The notes: generated by a model not told the origin, from the letters alone. A stretch of 64,000 nt of DNA from Sphagnum compactum (GCA_965153455.1 OZ234499.1:17790271-17854270), one strand, 5' to 3'. Shown: positions 1 through 11,929, numbered from the stretch's first letter. Program-made: numbers and translations.

Positions 1-2456
1 CTCGAACTAGAGCCACTGCCTTTGGGCTCAAGAGCTTCTGCTTTCAAATACGGCTCCATATCATCCATTCCATGAAGCCGTGGAGGTATACCAAGCATGG
101 GCTCCAGAAAGGTTGTCCAGATTCGTAAAATCTTCTCTGCTTGCTCTGTTGTCGTGCAAGCTTCCTCACACGCATACTTGATAATCTGGTACAGATCTTG
201 ATATATTGCAGGATCAGGATACTCAAGTCGCAGGTCTGGAAGCAGTGGACGGTGACTCCCAGCAGCAGTAGCAAGCAAGTAATCGTCTTCACTTCTCTTC
301 TTCTCGTTGACCTCCTTGATCTCTGCAAGCAATCCCTTGGTGCTAAGACTCCGTTTGTCTTGCTGTCGGAAGTAGAAACTGCGATGATCCAGAGCCTTGT
401 ACGAGTTCTTGGTGTAAACTTCAGACCAAACCTTGTTCATCTCCACTTGACAATTGATCCACTCCTCCTGCTTCTGCCTGAGGCGATTGTAAATGACAGG
501 TGCTGTTGGAATTGGGTTCTTCCGCAGAAGCTCAATGATGTCAGCACCATGATCCCCATAAACACGTTCGATCGACCTCAAATGGATTGCCGAGAGTTGG
601 TCTGGAAGGTGATGAGGAGACTCTTGCTTCACTCCATCCAGAGGCTTCTCGACAGATTCACCGACAAGATTTGCAGTGCTGAGGGTTGTCTCCAACAGCA
701 TGTCGAGTTCATACCGGTCATCTTCACAGCGGAACAGGCTTTCCTCGTACTGGTTCTTGCGCATGTGTTTGAAGGAGTAGTCCTCACTACCAGATGTGAC
801 TGACACCCAACTGTCATTTAACACCGAATCAGCCAGCGAGGTGCGGTGGCTGGATATAGGTCTGGGATAATGCTTTGGCAGCAACCGATAGCTCGGAGTA
901 CATTGCTCACAATTCGACAGATCAAGCTCTGAAATGGGTTTGTTCATGAACTTGTCCTTGTTAGGGATACCAGAAACCTTATGTAGCGCTTCCTTGCTAG
1001 GTTTCACGTCCCTCTCCTTGTCTTTGTCCCTGTGTCGCTCACCTTCTCTTTCTTTCTCCTTGTCTCTATCACACTCCTTGTCTTTCTCACTGTCCCTTTC
1101 ACGATCTTTCTCAATCTTTGGCTTCTGCTCATCTGCAAACTCTCCTCCCAAATTGCGGCTGCTGAACACACCTGCCAGGTTGCCCTCATTTTCGCAGTGA
1201 GTGAGAAATTCATTGAAGCCTTCCATGAGGTCAGCATGCTTGCCAAGAATGTCACCCACCACTCTTTGCAGCTCCTTGCGGCTGATGATCTCCTGGTTGA
1301 AGATGTTAAGACACTTGAGGAAATCCTGGTAAGTTTCACGGTTTCGCAGCCTCGACTTCACCTTCTCAACAAAAGCTGGCAAGCTCGAGGCATTCTTACC
1401 AAGATCCTCCAGTGATGGTCCAGCCCCACCCGAAGCATAAGCTTCCCCAGCTTCACCAGCTTTTGATTGAATACGGATAAGCTCATCTGCCCGCCTCGCA
1501 GACTGCCTCTTTGTCGGCAACCTCTGCATGGCATCCAAATCCATATCCTTCTCTCCACCACCATGGCTATTTGCTTCCTTCCGATGATGATGATCAACAC
1601 CACCACCACGCACCTTGCGCTCCGGCTCATCCTTCTTATCTCTCTCTTTCTCCCCCTTCTTGCGCTCCCTTTCAATCTTCACAACAGCACCACCATGTCT
1701 GTCTCGATTGCTGCCACCACCATGGTCACCACCTTGCACAGAGCCAGGCTTCTCCTTCTTGGGTATGATTTTACTGACCACAGGGGTGGTACGCACAGGA
1801 GCAGAAGAAGATTTGTCCTCGCGCTTTGGATGATGCAGCTGCTGCTGCTGAGTAGAAGACCTGGCAAGAGGATGATGATGCTGCTGATGATGATGGCTGT
1901 TGACATTTGACACTGCACCAGAGCCGCCAGTGGATTCGGGAAGAAAACAGGTGAATTCCTCCAGTAGGTCAGGGTGGTTGTAGAACAGGGTTGCCACTTC
2001 CTGGTAAACGTCACTGATGCTCTTGTTCCCCTTCCGGTACATGTTGAGAATCTCCAGGAAAGCCTTGTACACATGCTCATCACTCTGGAACCGCGCCTTG
2101 ATCTTGTTCACATAGTTGATGGCTTGATCGAACTCCACCGGCTGCTTCTTCTGCTGCTCGGAGGTGGTGGCTGTTGCTGTTGCTGTCGTCTCCTCCTCCG
2201 GCAACGTGATTTCGTAACCCTCAGGAAGGAACGTATTGAATCCCAGGATGAGTGCTCTGTGTCCCTTGAAAAGCTCCTTCACGCGCTCGATCACCCCCGC
2301 CGTGTCGATCCTCTGCGCCTTGAAATCCTTCATGGTGGCAAGAAACTCCTCGTACTTGCCCTTGTCCTCATTGAATTTGTCCTTCACGGCCTTGAGGTAA
2401 CTGAGCGCATCCTCTGTTGTCAGCCGCTGGTGCGCCACCGCCGCCTCCGACGACAT
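1..2456 (-). CDS. SIN3-like histone deacetylase co-repressor, N-terminal 818 codons (continues past left edge)
   Basis: Reading from the ATG at 2456 leftward, one frame stays open to the window edge without a stop or intron. Three paired amphipathic helix (PAH) domains are visible: residues about 15-78 (EDALSYLKAVKDKF to NTFLP), 108-173 (FDQAINYVNKIKARF to TCFLPES) and 358-420 (AFVEKVKSRLRNRETYQDF). The HDAC-interacting domain follows at about 508-590, with the hallmark words SELDLSNCE, TPSYRLLPKHYP, VSVTSGSEDYSFKHMRKNQY and SLFRCEDDRYELDMLLE. Between PAH2 and PAH3 lie His/Gln-rich and basic stretches; between PAH3 and the HDAC domain is a long K/E/R/D run (about 440-495). SIN3 proteins are nuclear scaffolds that hold HDACs and are tethered by DNA-binding repressors through the PAH domains. 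The C-terminal SIN3 region lies outside the window. The uninterrupted coding run is odd, because flowering-plant SIN3-like genes are usually split by many introns. Family certain; no paralogue name can be given. Confidence 0.95.
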   Translation of the reverse strand, partial: MSSEAAVAHQRLTTEDALSYLKAVKDKFNEDKGKYEEFLATMKDFKAQRIDTAGVIERVKELFKGHRALILGFNTFLPEGYEITLPEEETTATATATTSEQQKKQPVEFDQAINYVNKIKARFQSDEHVYKAFLEILNMYRKGNKSISDVYQEVATLFYNHPDLLEEFTCFLPESTGGSGAVSNVNSHHHQQHHHPLARSSTQQQQLHHPKREDKSSSAPVRTTPVVSKIIPKKEKPGSVQGGDHGGGSNRDRHGGAVVKIERERKKGEKERDKKDEPERKVRGGGVDHHHRKEANSHGGGEKDMDLDAMQRLPTKRQSARRADELIRIQSKAGEAGEAYASGGAGPSLEDLGKNASSLPAFVEKVKSRLRNRETYQDFLKCLNIFNQEIISRKELQRVVGDILGKHADLMEGFNEFLTHCENEGNLAGVFSSRNLGGEFADEQKPKIEKDRERDSEKDKECDRDKEKEREGERHRDKDKERDVKPSKEALHKVSGIPNKDKFMNKPISELDLSNCEQCTPSYRLLPKHYPRPISSHRTSLADSVLNDSWVSVTSGSEDYSFKHMRKNQYEESLFRCEDDRYELDMLLETTLSTANLVGESVEKPLDGVKQESPHHLPDQLSAIHLRSIERVYGDHGADIIELLRKNPIPTAPVIYNRLRQKQEEWINCQVEMNKVWSEVYTKNSYKALDHRSFYFRQQDKRSLSTKGLLAEIKEVNEKKRSEDDYLLATAAGSHRPLLPDLRLEYPDPAIYQDLYQIIKYACEEACTTTEQAEKILRIWTTFLEPMLGIPPRLHGMDDMEPYLKAEALEPKGSGSSS

Positions 2457-3620
2457 CTCTCCAGAGGGTCCTCCTCCTCCTCCTCCTCCTGCTCCAGCTG
2501 CTGCCGCCGCCCTCTTCACTTGCGGACCCCCTTTATTCTCCTCTCTGCTCCTCTTCATTCTTTGTTTTCTTCTTCCCCACTAGCAGCTCTCATCCGTCTT
2601 CTTCTTCCTCTCTCAACTCTCCCCTCCCCCGAAAATTCAAACAAAAAACCCACACACACACACACACCCAACAACAGAGAGCTTCTTCTTCTTCTTCTTC
2701 TTCCCCTCCTCCCCAACTCTCCTCTTTCACAAAACCAACCAACAATCCAACCCAACAACAACAGGAGAGAAAAAGACCCAAAAACAAAAAAAACTTCCAA
2801 AAGCCTCAAATGGGTCGTTTCCAAAGCTCTCTCTCCAAAACTTCTGAAGAAAAATGGAAAAAACCAGGTTCTCTCTCTCACAGAGAGAGAGAAACAAACA
2901 ACAGAAGCCCTTGTTTTACTCAACCCAAGAAACAAATAAAACTACCACGCTATTATCGCATCAAACACACAGAACCTGCAAATAACAGGAAAAAGGGGAA
3001 AGGAAAGAGAGGATCCAACCCACCCACAACAACAAGCTCTTCTTCTCCGTAAGATGGCTCCTCTTGCCATCATCATCATCATCACCCTCTCTCGCTCGCA
3101 TCATAAACCCAATTATTGCAGATACACCCACGCAATGTCAGAGACTAGAACAACAAACCCACTGATCTGCTCTCAAGCTCTCTCAGCAGAAACAAACAGA
3201 ACCTGTGTTGCTGTTGCTCATCATCTCCTCCTCCTCCTCCTCATCATCATCATCCCATCAAAGCAGCAGCCATCATCAAAGCTCTCTCCCACACAACAAC
3301 AACAACAGACCACACTCCCTCCCCCTCCCTTCTACAAAAATTTCAACAAGAAGAAAACACACGAGACCACCTCAACCCCTTTTCTTCTCTCTCTCTCTCT
3401 TAAGAACGTTATTTTTTTTTTTTGGCTTTAACCTTTTGTATCGTCTGGTTCAAGACAAAAACCGGTCTCTCTTTCTCTCTCTCCCTCCGCTTATTATTGT
3501 TGTTCTCTCTCCTCTCCTACGCATCTCCTGCTCTTTGCTTTCTTCCTTCCTTGCCTCCGCGTACCAATCTTGTTGTGTGTACCTGCCTCCTGTGTGTGCT
3601 ACTAACATGTTCCGAGCATG
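2457..3620 (-). promoter_or_regulatory. GA-rich leader and probable promoter region of the SIN3-like gene
   Basis: On the minus strand this stretch is purine-rich, made of GA, GAA and TTG-type microsatellites with short oligo-A runs, typical of a long plant 5' leader. It contains several short open frames (for example one ending at 2555, about 100 nt before the SIN3 ATG), which could act as upstream ORFs if transcribed. No convincing TATA box or intron boundary could be fixed, so the transcription start is unknown. The long serine- and leucine-rich open frames on the plus strand here are low-complexity antisense readings. Confidence 0.45.
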
Positions 3621-3759
3621 AATGGATCCCGAGCTTGCGGATCACAACTGCTGGAGCGCCGCGAGGCGGAGCAATCGTGCAGTCGCTGCTGGCTGCCTGT
3701 TCGCACTCAATCCCCACCCTCCTCCTCTCTCTCTTTCTCTGTGTCTCTCTCCTCTTCCC

Positions 3760-4870
3760 TCCCCCCCCCCCCCCTTCTCTTCTCTCTTCTCTCTCGTGTG
3801 TCAGTGTCTGGTGCTTCCGTCCGTCGGTTCGCTCGTTCATTCGTCTATCATTTCGTCAGTCCGTCGATTCGCTCGTTCTCCCGACCAGAATTTCTTCATT
3901 CCGTCGGTTTCGCTCGTTCTCCAGTCCATCAATTTCGGCAGTCCGTCGATTCGCTCGTTCTCCCGTCCATAATTTCGTCATTCCGTCGGTTTCGCTCGTT
4001 CTCCAGTCCATCAATTTCGGCAGTCCGTCGATTCCCTCCTTCTCCCGTCCATAATTTCGTCAGTCCGTCGGTTTCGTTCGTTCTCCAGTCCATCAATTTC
4101 GTCAGTACGTCGGTTCGCTCATTCTCCCGTCATTCAATTTCGTCGGTCTGTCCGTTTGTTCATTTCATCCGTCGTCAATTTCCTCAGTCCGTCGGTTCGC
4201 TCGTTCATCCGTCCACCACTTTCGTCAGTCCGTCGGCTTTTTCGTTCCATCCGTCCATCAACTTCGTTAGTCCGTCCGTTTGCTCGGTTCATCCGTCCAT
4301 AAATTTCGTCAATCCGTTCTGTTCGCTCGTTCATCCATCCATCAATCTCAATTCATTTGTTTGCTCATTCATCCGTCCATCAATTTCGTTAGTTCATATG
4401 TTCACTAATTCATTCGTCCACCAATTTTTCTCTATTCGTCCGTTTGCTCGTTCATTCATCCATCAATTTCGTAAGTTCATTCAATTTCTGGTTCATCCAT
4501 TGTTTTGTCAATTTATGGATTTGCTCGTTCATCCATTCATCGTTTCTCATTCCATCAGTTTGCTTGGCCATGGCATCTATTTGTTAGTTAGTCCATCCAC
4601 TCGTTTGTCCGTCCATCTTTTTGTCCATTCGTCGATTCATTCATTCCTCCTCCATATGTTCATCATCTACCCATTCATCCATCTTGTTGTCACTCCAGTT
4701 AGTTCTCTCGTTCTTCACCATCTATTCATTCAATATGTCAATCCATTAAGCTTTTCATCATCCGAGTGTCATCCTCATTCATTCAACTCACGCGATCTTC
4801 TCATTCGTTCGTTCCCTTGCCCGTTCTCTCATTCGATCCTTCATTTGTTCCCTTGTTCTGTTGTTGACCA
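3760..4870. repeat. Pyrimidine-rich minisatellite, ~42-bp unit, ~25 degenerate copies
   Basis: Monomers follow the pattern CCATCAATTTCGTCAG, CCGTCGGTTCGCTCG, TTCATCCGT. Early copies pair into 83-90 bp dimers with TTCTCC in place of TTCATC. Copies become more diverged and AT-rich toward 4860. A C14 homopolymer sits at the left edge (3761-3774). A 421-codon serine-rich open frame (3618-4883, plus) runs through the array, but it is simply the repeat translated. Confidence 0.85.
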
Positions 4871-5474
4871 CATTCTTCTATGAGATCCATTATTATTATT
4901 TTATTAAATTGTGCCCTTTTTTTTTCATTTTGACCATGGACACAAAATCCACTTTTTTTTTATTTATTTATTTATTTATTTTCCTTTCTCTCTAGAGGAC
5001 TTGGAACTTGGAAGACCCAAAGAACAATTCTACCTCATCTTGAAATTTAACAATAATAATAATAATAATAATAATAATATGTGGTCAATAGGGTTTCATT
5101 TTAACTTTGTAAAAAATTTCCCTGTGTCTTAAAAATTCATTGAAATTTGTTTTTACACACTCACCTTCTTCAGAGCTCCATCCCAATTTCTCCCTAATTT
5201 AAAATAACTTATTTTTAAATATTATTAATTGCGATTCTTTTTCTTGTTGTTGGACTTTAGACATCTGTGTGACTGGGTGTGGTAATTTTCTTTTTAATTT
5301 AAAATAAATATGGCGAGCCTGATCTGACTAGGCATATACATATATAATATAAATATAAAGATGTGAGTTTGGCAATCTTACATCACTCCATGAAATTGCC
5401 ACGTGTCTTTAGAGGGCACCCTATATGCTCAAATGTCCCTTCTAGAAAAGAGAAGGGTTTTTTTCCACCTACTC
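4871..5474. other. AT-rich spacer, no gene seen
   Basis: Contains a T-rich stretch (4917-4990), an (AAT)n microsatellite at about 5052-5079, and otherwise unremarkable AT-rich sequence. I see no coding pattern or RNA gene. Confidence 0.6.
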
Positions 5475-5865
5475 CTTTTGAGTGGTAGGGATCCTACACC
5501 TATAAAGTAGGCATAAAAGATTTATATATTTTTAGACTGAGAGGGATCTCACACCTATAAGTAGGCATAAAAAATTTACGTATTTTTGAAGTGGGAGGGA
5601 TCTTACACCTAGAAGTAGGCATAAAAGATTTACATATTTTTGAAGTGGGAGGGATCTTACACCTATAAGTATGCATAAAATATTTACGTATAATTAGAGT
5701 GGGAACAATCTTACACCTATAAGTAGGCACAAAAGGTTGACGTATTATTAGAGTGAAAGGGATCTTACACCTATAAGTAGGCATAAAAGATTTACATATT
5801 TTTAAGAGTGGGAAGGATCTTAAACCTATAAGTAGGCATGAAAGATTTATGTATTTTTAGGTTCA
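5475..5865. repeat. 54-bp tandem repeat, 7 copies
   Basis: Each unit carries GGGATCTTACACCTATAAG followed by TAGGCATAAAAGATTTACGT. The word ACACCTA begins near 5496, 5550, 5605, 5660, 5713, 5766 and 5821, spacings 53-56 bp. Because 54 is a multiple of three, the minus strand carries an 18-residue repeat (PTYRCKIPPTSKI-like) as an open frame at 5500-5784; nothing suggests it is a real protein. The GATCTTACACCTAT word reappears as both arms of a hairpin at 30997-31032. Confidence 0.9.
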
Positions 5866-5937
5866 AGATAACCTTCATCTTATGCTTTACAATAGGTAAA
5901 GCCCACTAGGGTGGAACATTCCCTAAATGCAGGTTAA

Positions 5938-6110
5938 CTCAGCTACTACCTCAACATAGGTCCCTTATTATGACAATGGCCCCACGGAAGGTCCCTTATT
6001 TTGAGAATGGTCCCTCCGGATTCACTCAGCTACTACCTCATCATAGGTCCCTTATTATGACAACGATCACACCGTAGGTCCCTTATTTTGAGAAAGGCCC
6101 CTCCATAGGG
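5938..6110. repeat. 87-bp tandem duplication, 2 copies
   Basis: CTCAGCTACTACCTCA begins at 5938 and at 6025, each followed by ATAGGTCCCTTATTATGACAA and then a GGTCCCTTATTTTGAGAA segment. It directly follows the 54-bp array and may belong to the same decayed element. Confidence 0.8.
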
Positions 6111-7150
6111 CATTACGAAAGAAGACTCCGGAGAGGGGGAGGTGATCAATTTGCCGTGCAAATTATTATTATTCCGTTTTCATTGCTTCCCAGTAGCCAT
6201 GACGACGGAACTAAGTTGTGTCCAATCTTCTTCGACTTCTCACACACAACTTCGCTTCTTATCTTTAGAATGGTTTAGGTCCGGCCCACTTTGGTGGGTA
6301 CAACAAGCAAGCGTACACAAGAGGTTTTTTTTACTCGGTACCTTTGTACCCAACGGAGTGGGCGGGGCCAGGTCTTATCCCATTTTCGAGGGTATGTAAC
6401 TAACTAGCTATCATGGATCAGTTTCGACACGTTCGTTCAATTCCGGGTGTTGACATCCCAGTCATTGGATCGACACAATTGTGCCGACAAAGGGCGTTGT
6501 AATCTGCCAATTCAGACCATCCTGGTTCATAATCTGTCAGGGAAGTTGAAAATTGAACAATAACGAGTGTTGTTGTAATCATTCGCATAAAATTTACGGA
6601 ATCTGCAGTTTTTCCCCCCCCCCCCCCCCAGGTGCTAGCCTAATACAAGCATTGCCACATTATTTGTTCGTAAAGCGTCGGCTGAAAATTTCTAGTGTAT
6701 ATGGAGTGGAATAAGAGTGGAATTTCTCCTCGGAAAAAAATGGACGGGTATTTTGATTTTTTAAATTCCATTATACACTTTGGGTATGATCAAGAGGGAA
6801 TTTTTTTTTAAATTATTATTATTATTATTTTCGGCCGGTACTTTACAATGCGGAATGGCTCGTTCTTTGGTGGTCGTTACCCTACGCCAAAAGGATTTGT
6901 TAGTGGGTGAGTGAAGCACAATTCTCCACAAACGTGCCGATTTTGCTTTGCTTTGCTTTGTTCGCTTTCTTCAAGCATAAAGATACGGCCGGATTTTCGA
7001 GATCCCCCAAATGTATTACAAAAACAGATTACACTAAGTCCGGTACACAATTTTGGGAATGTTCCTCCGTCACTCGCTCGCTCATTCGTGGGGCTTTTAC
7101 CCATTGTAACCGATTCTTTTTTGTGTCTTATTAGGGCATTATGAAAAACA
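6111..7150. other. Non-coding segment bounded by GGGCATTAYGAAA words
   Basis: The sequence is somewhat richer in GC than the spacer to its right. It holds a C16 homopolymer (6614-6629), an (ATT)n tract near 6810 and several short open frames with no recognisable product. The word GGGCATTACGAAA (6108-6120) opens it and GGGCATTATGAAA (7134-7146) closes it, as could be left by an insertion or duplication. Confidence 0.4.
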
Positions 7151-10100
7151 ATTTTCCTAAGTGGGTATAGACCAAATATATTTTTTATTTTTTAAAAAAA
7201 TTAATGGTGTTAATTTTAATGAATGAAATCAACAATTGAAATTGAATCATCGACTACAAAAATTATTATTATGTTACAGAAAAAGCCTTGGCAAAAAATC
7301 ATTACCCACCTAACCGAAACGGGAGCTCACCTTATCAAGCTCCGCATGTTTCTTGAGTAAATCCAAAGCCGAAAGGTGAACATTATCTTGAACCCAAACA
7401 TTTGTAGATGACAAGGCATAGGAGAGGGAGGGTACCGATGACCGACCGATCGACCGACCGAACACTTTTAGTCGGTTTTGAGTGATTTTAAGACCCCATG
7501 GGATGATTTAATGACCACGTACCTATATCAACCACAACCCCGAACTCTATTATTCAAAAAAAAATGAATAACCGAAATGTTTTCCCAAACTTAACAACAT
7601 GTCTAACCCTAGTCCAACACACCCCAAAAAAAAAAAAAAAATGAAAAATGAAAAACTATAACTATAAATATAAATGAAAATTTGGAACATGTATAAAACC
7701 GAATAATTTAGGTATATAAATATGATCCATGAAACTTCTTATTGTGAAAATGTTTGGTATTTTATGTTGTATATTTAAATGGCTATGATTTTGTGACATG
7801 TAGTAGTAGTACTATGGTAGATTTGTAAACAATTTTACCAATTTTGATGATCAAAAATGTTTTTTTTTTAAATCAATTTATTGTTTTACAAAGTCGTTCA
7901 CTCTCACTATTGTTATTGAACATTTTTTTTTAAAAGTTAATAATGTTGTCAAGAATATGTGATTAGATTTTTTTGTGGGGATGTTTGAGTAATGTTTAAT
8001 AAAAAAAATTCGTTTAAATTTTTTTTTCATTTCATGGGAAATGAATCTTATCTTGACATCAATATGTTATAAATTTTTTGTGTATTTTGCGATTAATGTT
8101 TTAAACTATGGAGGGATGTCAAATTATGGCATTTACTATCATTTTGTTTTGCAAATATATGTTTTTCCATCATTTTAACCATATTTCTTTTTATTTGCTT
8201 GAATGTAATTATTCAAAATCAAATTTGTATAAAGATGGGTAAGTGGAACTATTTTCTCTTTTTTTTTTTTCATAGTTCCATTGAATTGTTGTTTCATGGG
8301 CTCTTTTTTTAGGGTTTGTTTCTCATGTATTGTGTGTGGTAAGGTCAAGCTTTCACTCCAATTTGTATACTTTCCTTTTGGATTCCATTGTTTGTGTTTT
8401 TCAATCTCATTTGTTATGGGATGTCACTCCTTTAACTATATATGCTTATGTTGAGCAAGCTTAAGTTATGCCTTGCTTTTCTCATGTACATTGTAAATGG
8501 CACTTTGGTTGTAACTTTATATACAAATGGTGTACAAATTGTAACTTAATTAAGTGGAGTTGTAACGAAATGTTGGCTAGTTCTTGGTTTTTACAAGAAT
8601 CATCGGGTCTAAGTCTAATGCTCTTTTGTAAAATTAAAACCTAATGACCATTGGTTCCACGTACCTTCAACCTTTTTTATAGAAACCTTCGATTCTCAAT
8701 TTATGGCAAGGCTAGTTTTGGCTTCTTCTTGGGGACGATCAAAGTTGATTTTTAAAAAACAATTTTCATTTTTTTGGAATTTTGGTGTTCCCACCAATTT
8801 CCCAAAAAAAAATGTGATGTTCTCGTGAAATTGTTTTAACTTCCCAATGAGTTCCCAAAGTGTTGCTCGTTATGTTCCCAAAAATAACAAATAGAAAACA
8901 ATTAGCCAAAAATGGTCTCCATCCACATGGACCCTATTTGGGACTCTATCCAACATTGTGAAAGTGTTGGAACATAACAACATATTTTATAAAAGCCATT
9001 TTAGTGATATCGTTTGGGGATTCCCTTACATATATTAAAGTTTAAGGTTAAGAACAAGGACCTTAGTACCTAGAAACCTCTAACCCTATTTAAAATTAAA
9101 ACCCTAGCCCCTATTTAACCCTATGACTTGGACCTTATAAAAAACTTTTATGACCTACTAGGTCCAATTCTTGGCTAGGTTTAGAGGTCCAATTCTAAGA
9201 TCAATGTTGATCCATGTAGAATTGTTGGGTTTAATTCTTGACAAATTATGGGTCCATGTAAACCCGTTAGGTCCAATTTTTAAGGAACATGCAAAATTAA
9301 CCAACACTAGTTGCAACTTAATTTAGGTGAAGACACATTAAAATCCCTTTTGAACTTGGAAAGGAAACCATTTAAGTTATTTTAAGTTATTTTTATAGAT
9401 GTTATTATTAGTATTATTAGGCGAGTGCCTATTGAGCACCCCAAACCTTGAAGAGAAGATATCATATATCAAAAAATAAAAACGCAAAAAATTTCCCTCA
9501 TTAACTTCAAGCATTGTCCCTTGCTATAACATTAAGTTATAACTAATGATCAAGTATTCACTACTAAGAAAGCCATTAGGTTTTGCGATAAAAAAAACAT
9601 TGTCAAATTCCTTTCATTTTATTTACCTTAGATCAACGAGGTTTTAGAGGATGAAATTTCACTATCATTCATATGTTTTGGCATTGTTATTGAGGAAATA
9701 TCAAATGATAATTTTAAATTAACATACGTTAACTTTGAAATGGACTGTTTGTGACAAGTTAACAAAAGCAAGTTGACAAGAAAGGAGTGAATTATATACA
9801 ACCTTAAAAGACAAAAACATACAACTTTTTAAGATGTTGTGAAAAAAAATCAATGATACAACAAAACAAATGACAAAATCTAGAACATTAAATGGACCGT
9901 CACAAGCAAAAGCTCATAACCATAATGAGAACTGGATGAACATTACAACCCGGGGGGGGGGGGGGAGAAGTTAATTAACATGAAATGGGTGAAAAGAAAA
10001 TTTTCATTTTGTTTGATTAAAATTTGAATAAAACAAGTAACACTGAGTATTAGCTTGTCGTTTTTTTTTGTGGGAAATTTGACATTGTTGTCGTTATTTT

Positions 10101-11929
10101 AAGGAATATTTTATTATAATATTCCTTTTTAAAATTTGTAAAACAAGAGATATTTTGTGTCAATTTCATTAAATGTCTATTCTTGGTTGTTTTAAATAAC
10201 CATACTATTAAAAAAATTAAAATTGGGCATGTTACCATTTATTGTTAATTCCCTCTTGGAATGCTTACTAATGAGGTTCCAAGAGAAAATTGAAGAAAAA
10301 TAAAACATTGGTATCAATGTGCAAAAAGTGTAAATAGAAGGAAAATTAATTGTATTTGAATGTATTTGACAAAATTTTCTCTTTTGGACAAGGAATAAAT
10401 CAGCCTTAAACATAAGTGACATAAAATTTTGGATTTAAAAACAACATTAATTGGTTATTGTTTCATTATTGGTTAGTTTTACATGAATGTGTTTTTTTAA
10501 TGATAAAAATAGATGTTGGGCAGGTGAAGGGGATGTGATTGTATAAAACAAAATGTTAACATTTTAAATTGAAAATAGTTGAAGGAAAAAAATAATGATG
10601 ATTGATTTAAATTTAAATGATGCAAGTATATTTAGTACTATATAGAACATGCAAAGAGTGAAAATAGAATGAAAGATAATTTGAAATGAATATCTTTGAT
10701 AAACATTTGCATGAAACCCCATGAAAACATTTTATTTTAAATCTTGACATTACATGCACAAAATAGGATATTGTTTCAGTGGTATTATGTGAGGAAACAA
10801 TAAATTTTCTCACTCTATTATTATCTAATTTTCTCATATGCACATATTAACATCACCATAAACTTAATTTAAATTTTATGTTTGCGTTGAATTTTGGTAT
10901 TATATATTTATTTGAAGTTTTTGTTTTAGTTGAAGTTGTGAAGGATTTGCATCTTGTTCACCACAATAATAGAATGTATAAAAATAACATGTTTATTAAG
11001 ACATTTGTTCAAGTGTATTCATAATCTTAAAAACCAACTAATAAGTGGGTGGACATTGTTTAGAATTGTAATTTTTTATTTTTGAAAAATCAAAAGGGAG
11101 CACAATAATTTGGATTGTCAATTTTTTTTTTGAAATAAGCTCCATTATTTGCAAAGTTTCAATGTTCAAAATTTGATGCAAATTGATAATGTTTCAAAAG
11201 TGATTCTAAACATTCAAAACTTTGGGGTGAATTTTTTTTGTTTTTTGTTTTTTTTTCAAATGTCCACCATTCCTTCTCCAAATTGAAATGGATATCTATA
11301 TTGATGATTAAAAGAGAGAAAAAACTTGAGATTGGCAGAATCCATTTTTACAACACATTTGAACACTTTTGATTCAAATTTGTTTTTGACCTTGAAAATC
11401 ATGAATTTTGAAAATGCATCTTTAACAAAAGTTGTTCATTTTTTATTTGATACAGAACATGGATGCATAATATACATGATGCATGATCAAGGTGTAGTAA
11501 TGTTTTTAATATTTTAAAACATAGTTGTGAATTGGGTGTGATAAATACAAATTTTGAATTAATAGACCAACACATGAATGCCACATCTCACATGCATTCC
11601 TTGGAAAAGGACTTTTCAATGCAATCATGTTAATAGGAACCAAAAGCAATTGCAACATTTACTTATATTTCATGTTTCGAAATGTTAACTTAAATTAGTG
11701 TAAAAATTTTGAGATTTATTTATATAATAACATTCAAGATACATCATGGGAACATATTCATTTTTTTGAAATCAACCTAATAAACTAAAATTCAAAAGCA
11801 CTTTTAAATAATCGTAACATCGTTGGTGCAATGTAAAAAGATTCATTTTTAAACTTGAAAATTTTGATACTTACATATTTTTGACAATTTTTAGCATAAA
11901 CCTTCAAATAATTTTTTTTAATTTTAATA
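7151..11929. other. AT-rich intergenic spacer, no gene seen
   Basis: About 4.8 kb of AT-rich DNA with frequent stops in all frames. It holds an ACCGACCG microsatellite near 7440-7462, a G14 run at 9952-9965, and one divergent copy of the repeat family seen at 14780-15350 (around 10440-10520, with TTGGTTATTGTTTC and TAGTTTTACATGAAT). No RNA gene or transposase domain was recognised. Confidence 0.6.

Noticed and set aside
141-2939. Several plus-strand open frames of 85-321 codons across the SIN3 gene
   Set aside because: They are antisense shadows of the SIN3 frame, with low-complexity Leu/Ser/His runs made by its charged and His-rich segments.
3618-4883. 421-codon serine-rich open frame
   Set aside because: It is the translation of a degenerate minisatellite; codon pattern follows the repeat and no domain is visible.
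5500-5784. Minus-strand frame with an 18-residue repeat
   Set aside because: Same reasoning as for other tandem arrays: 54 bp is a multiple of three and there is no support beyond the repeat.
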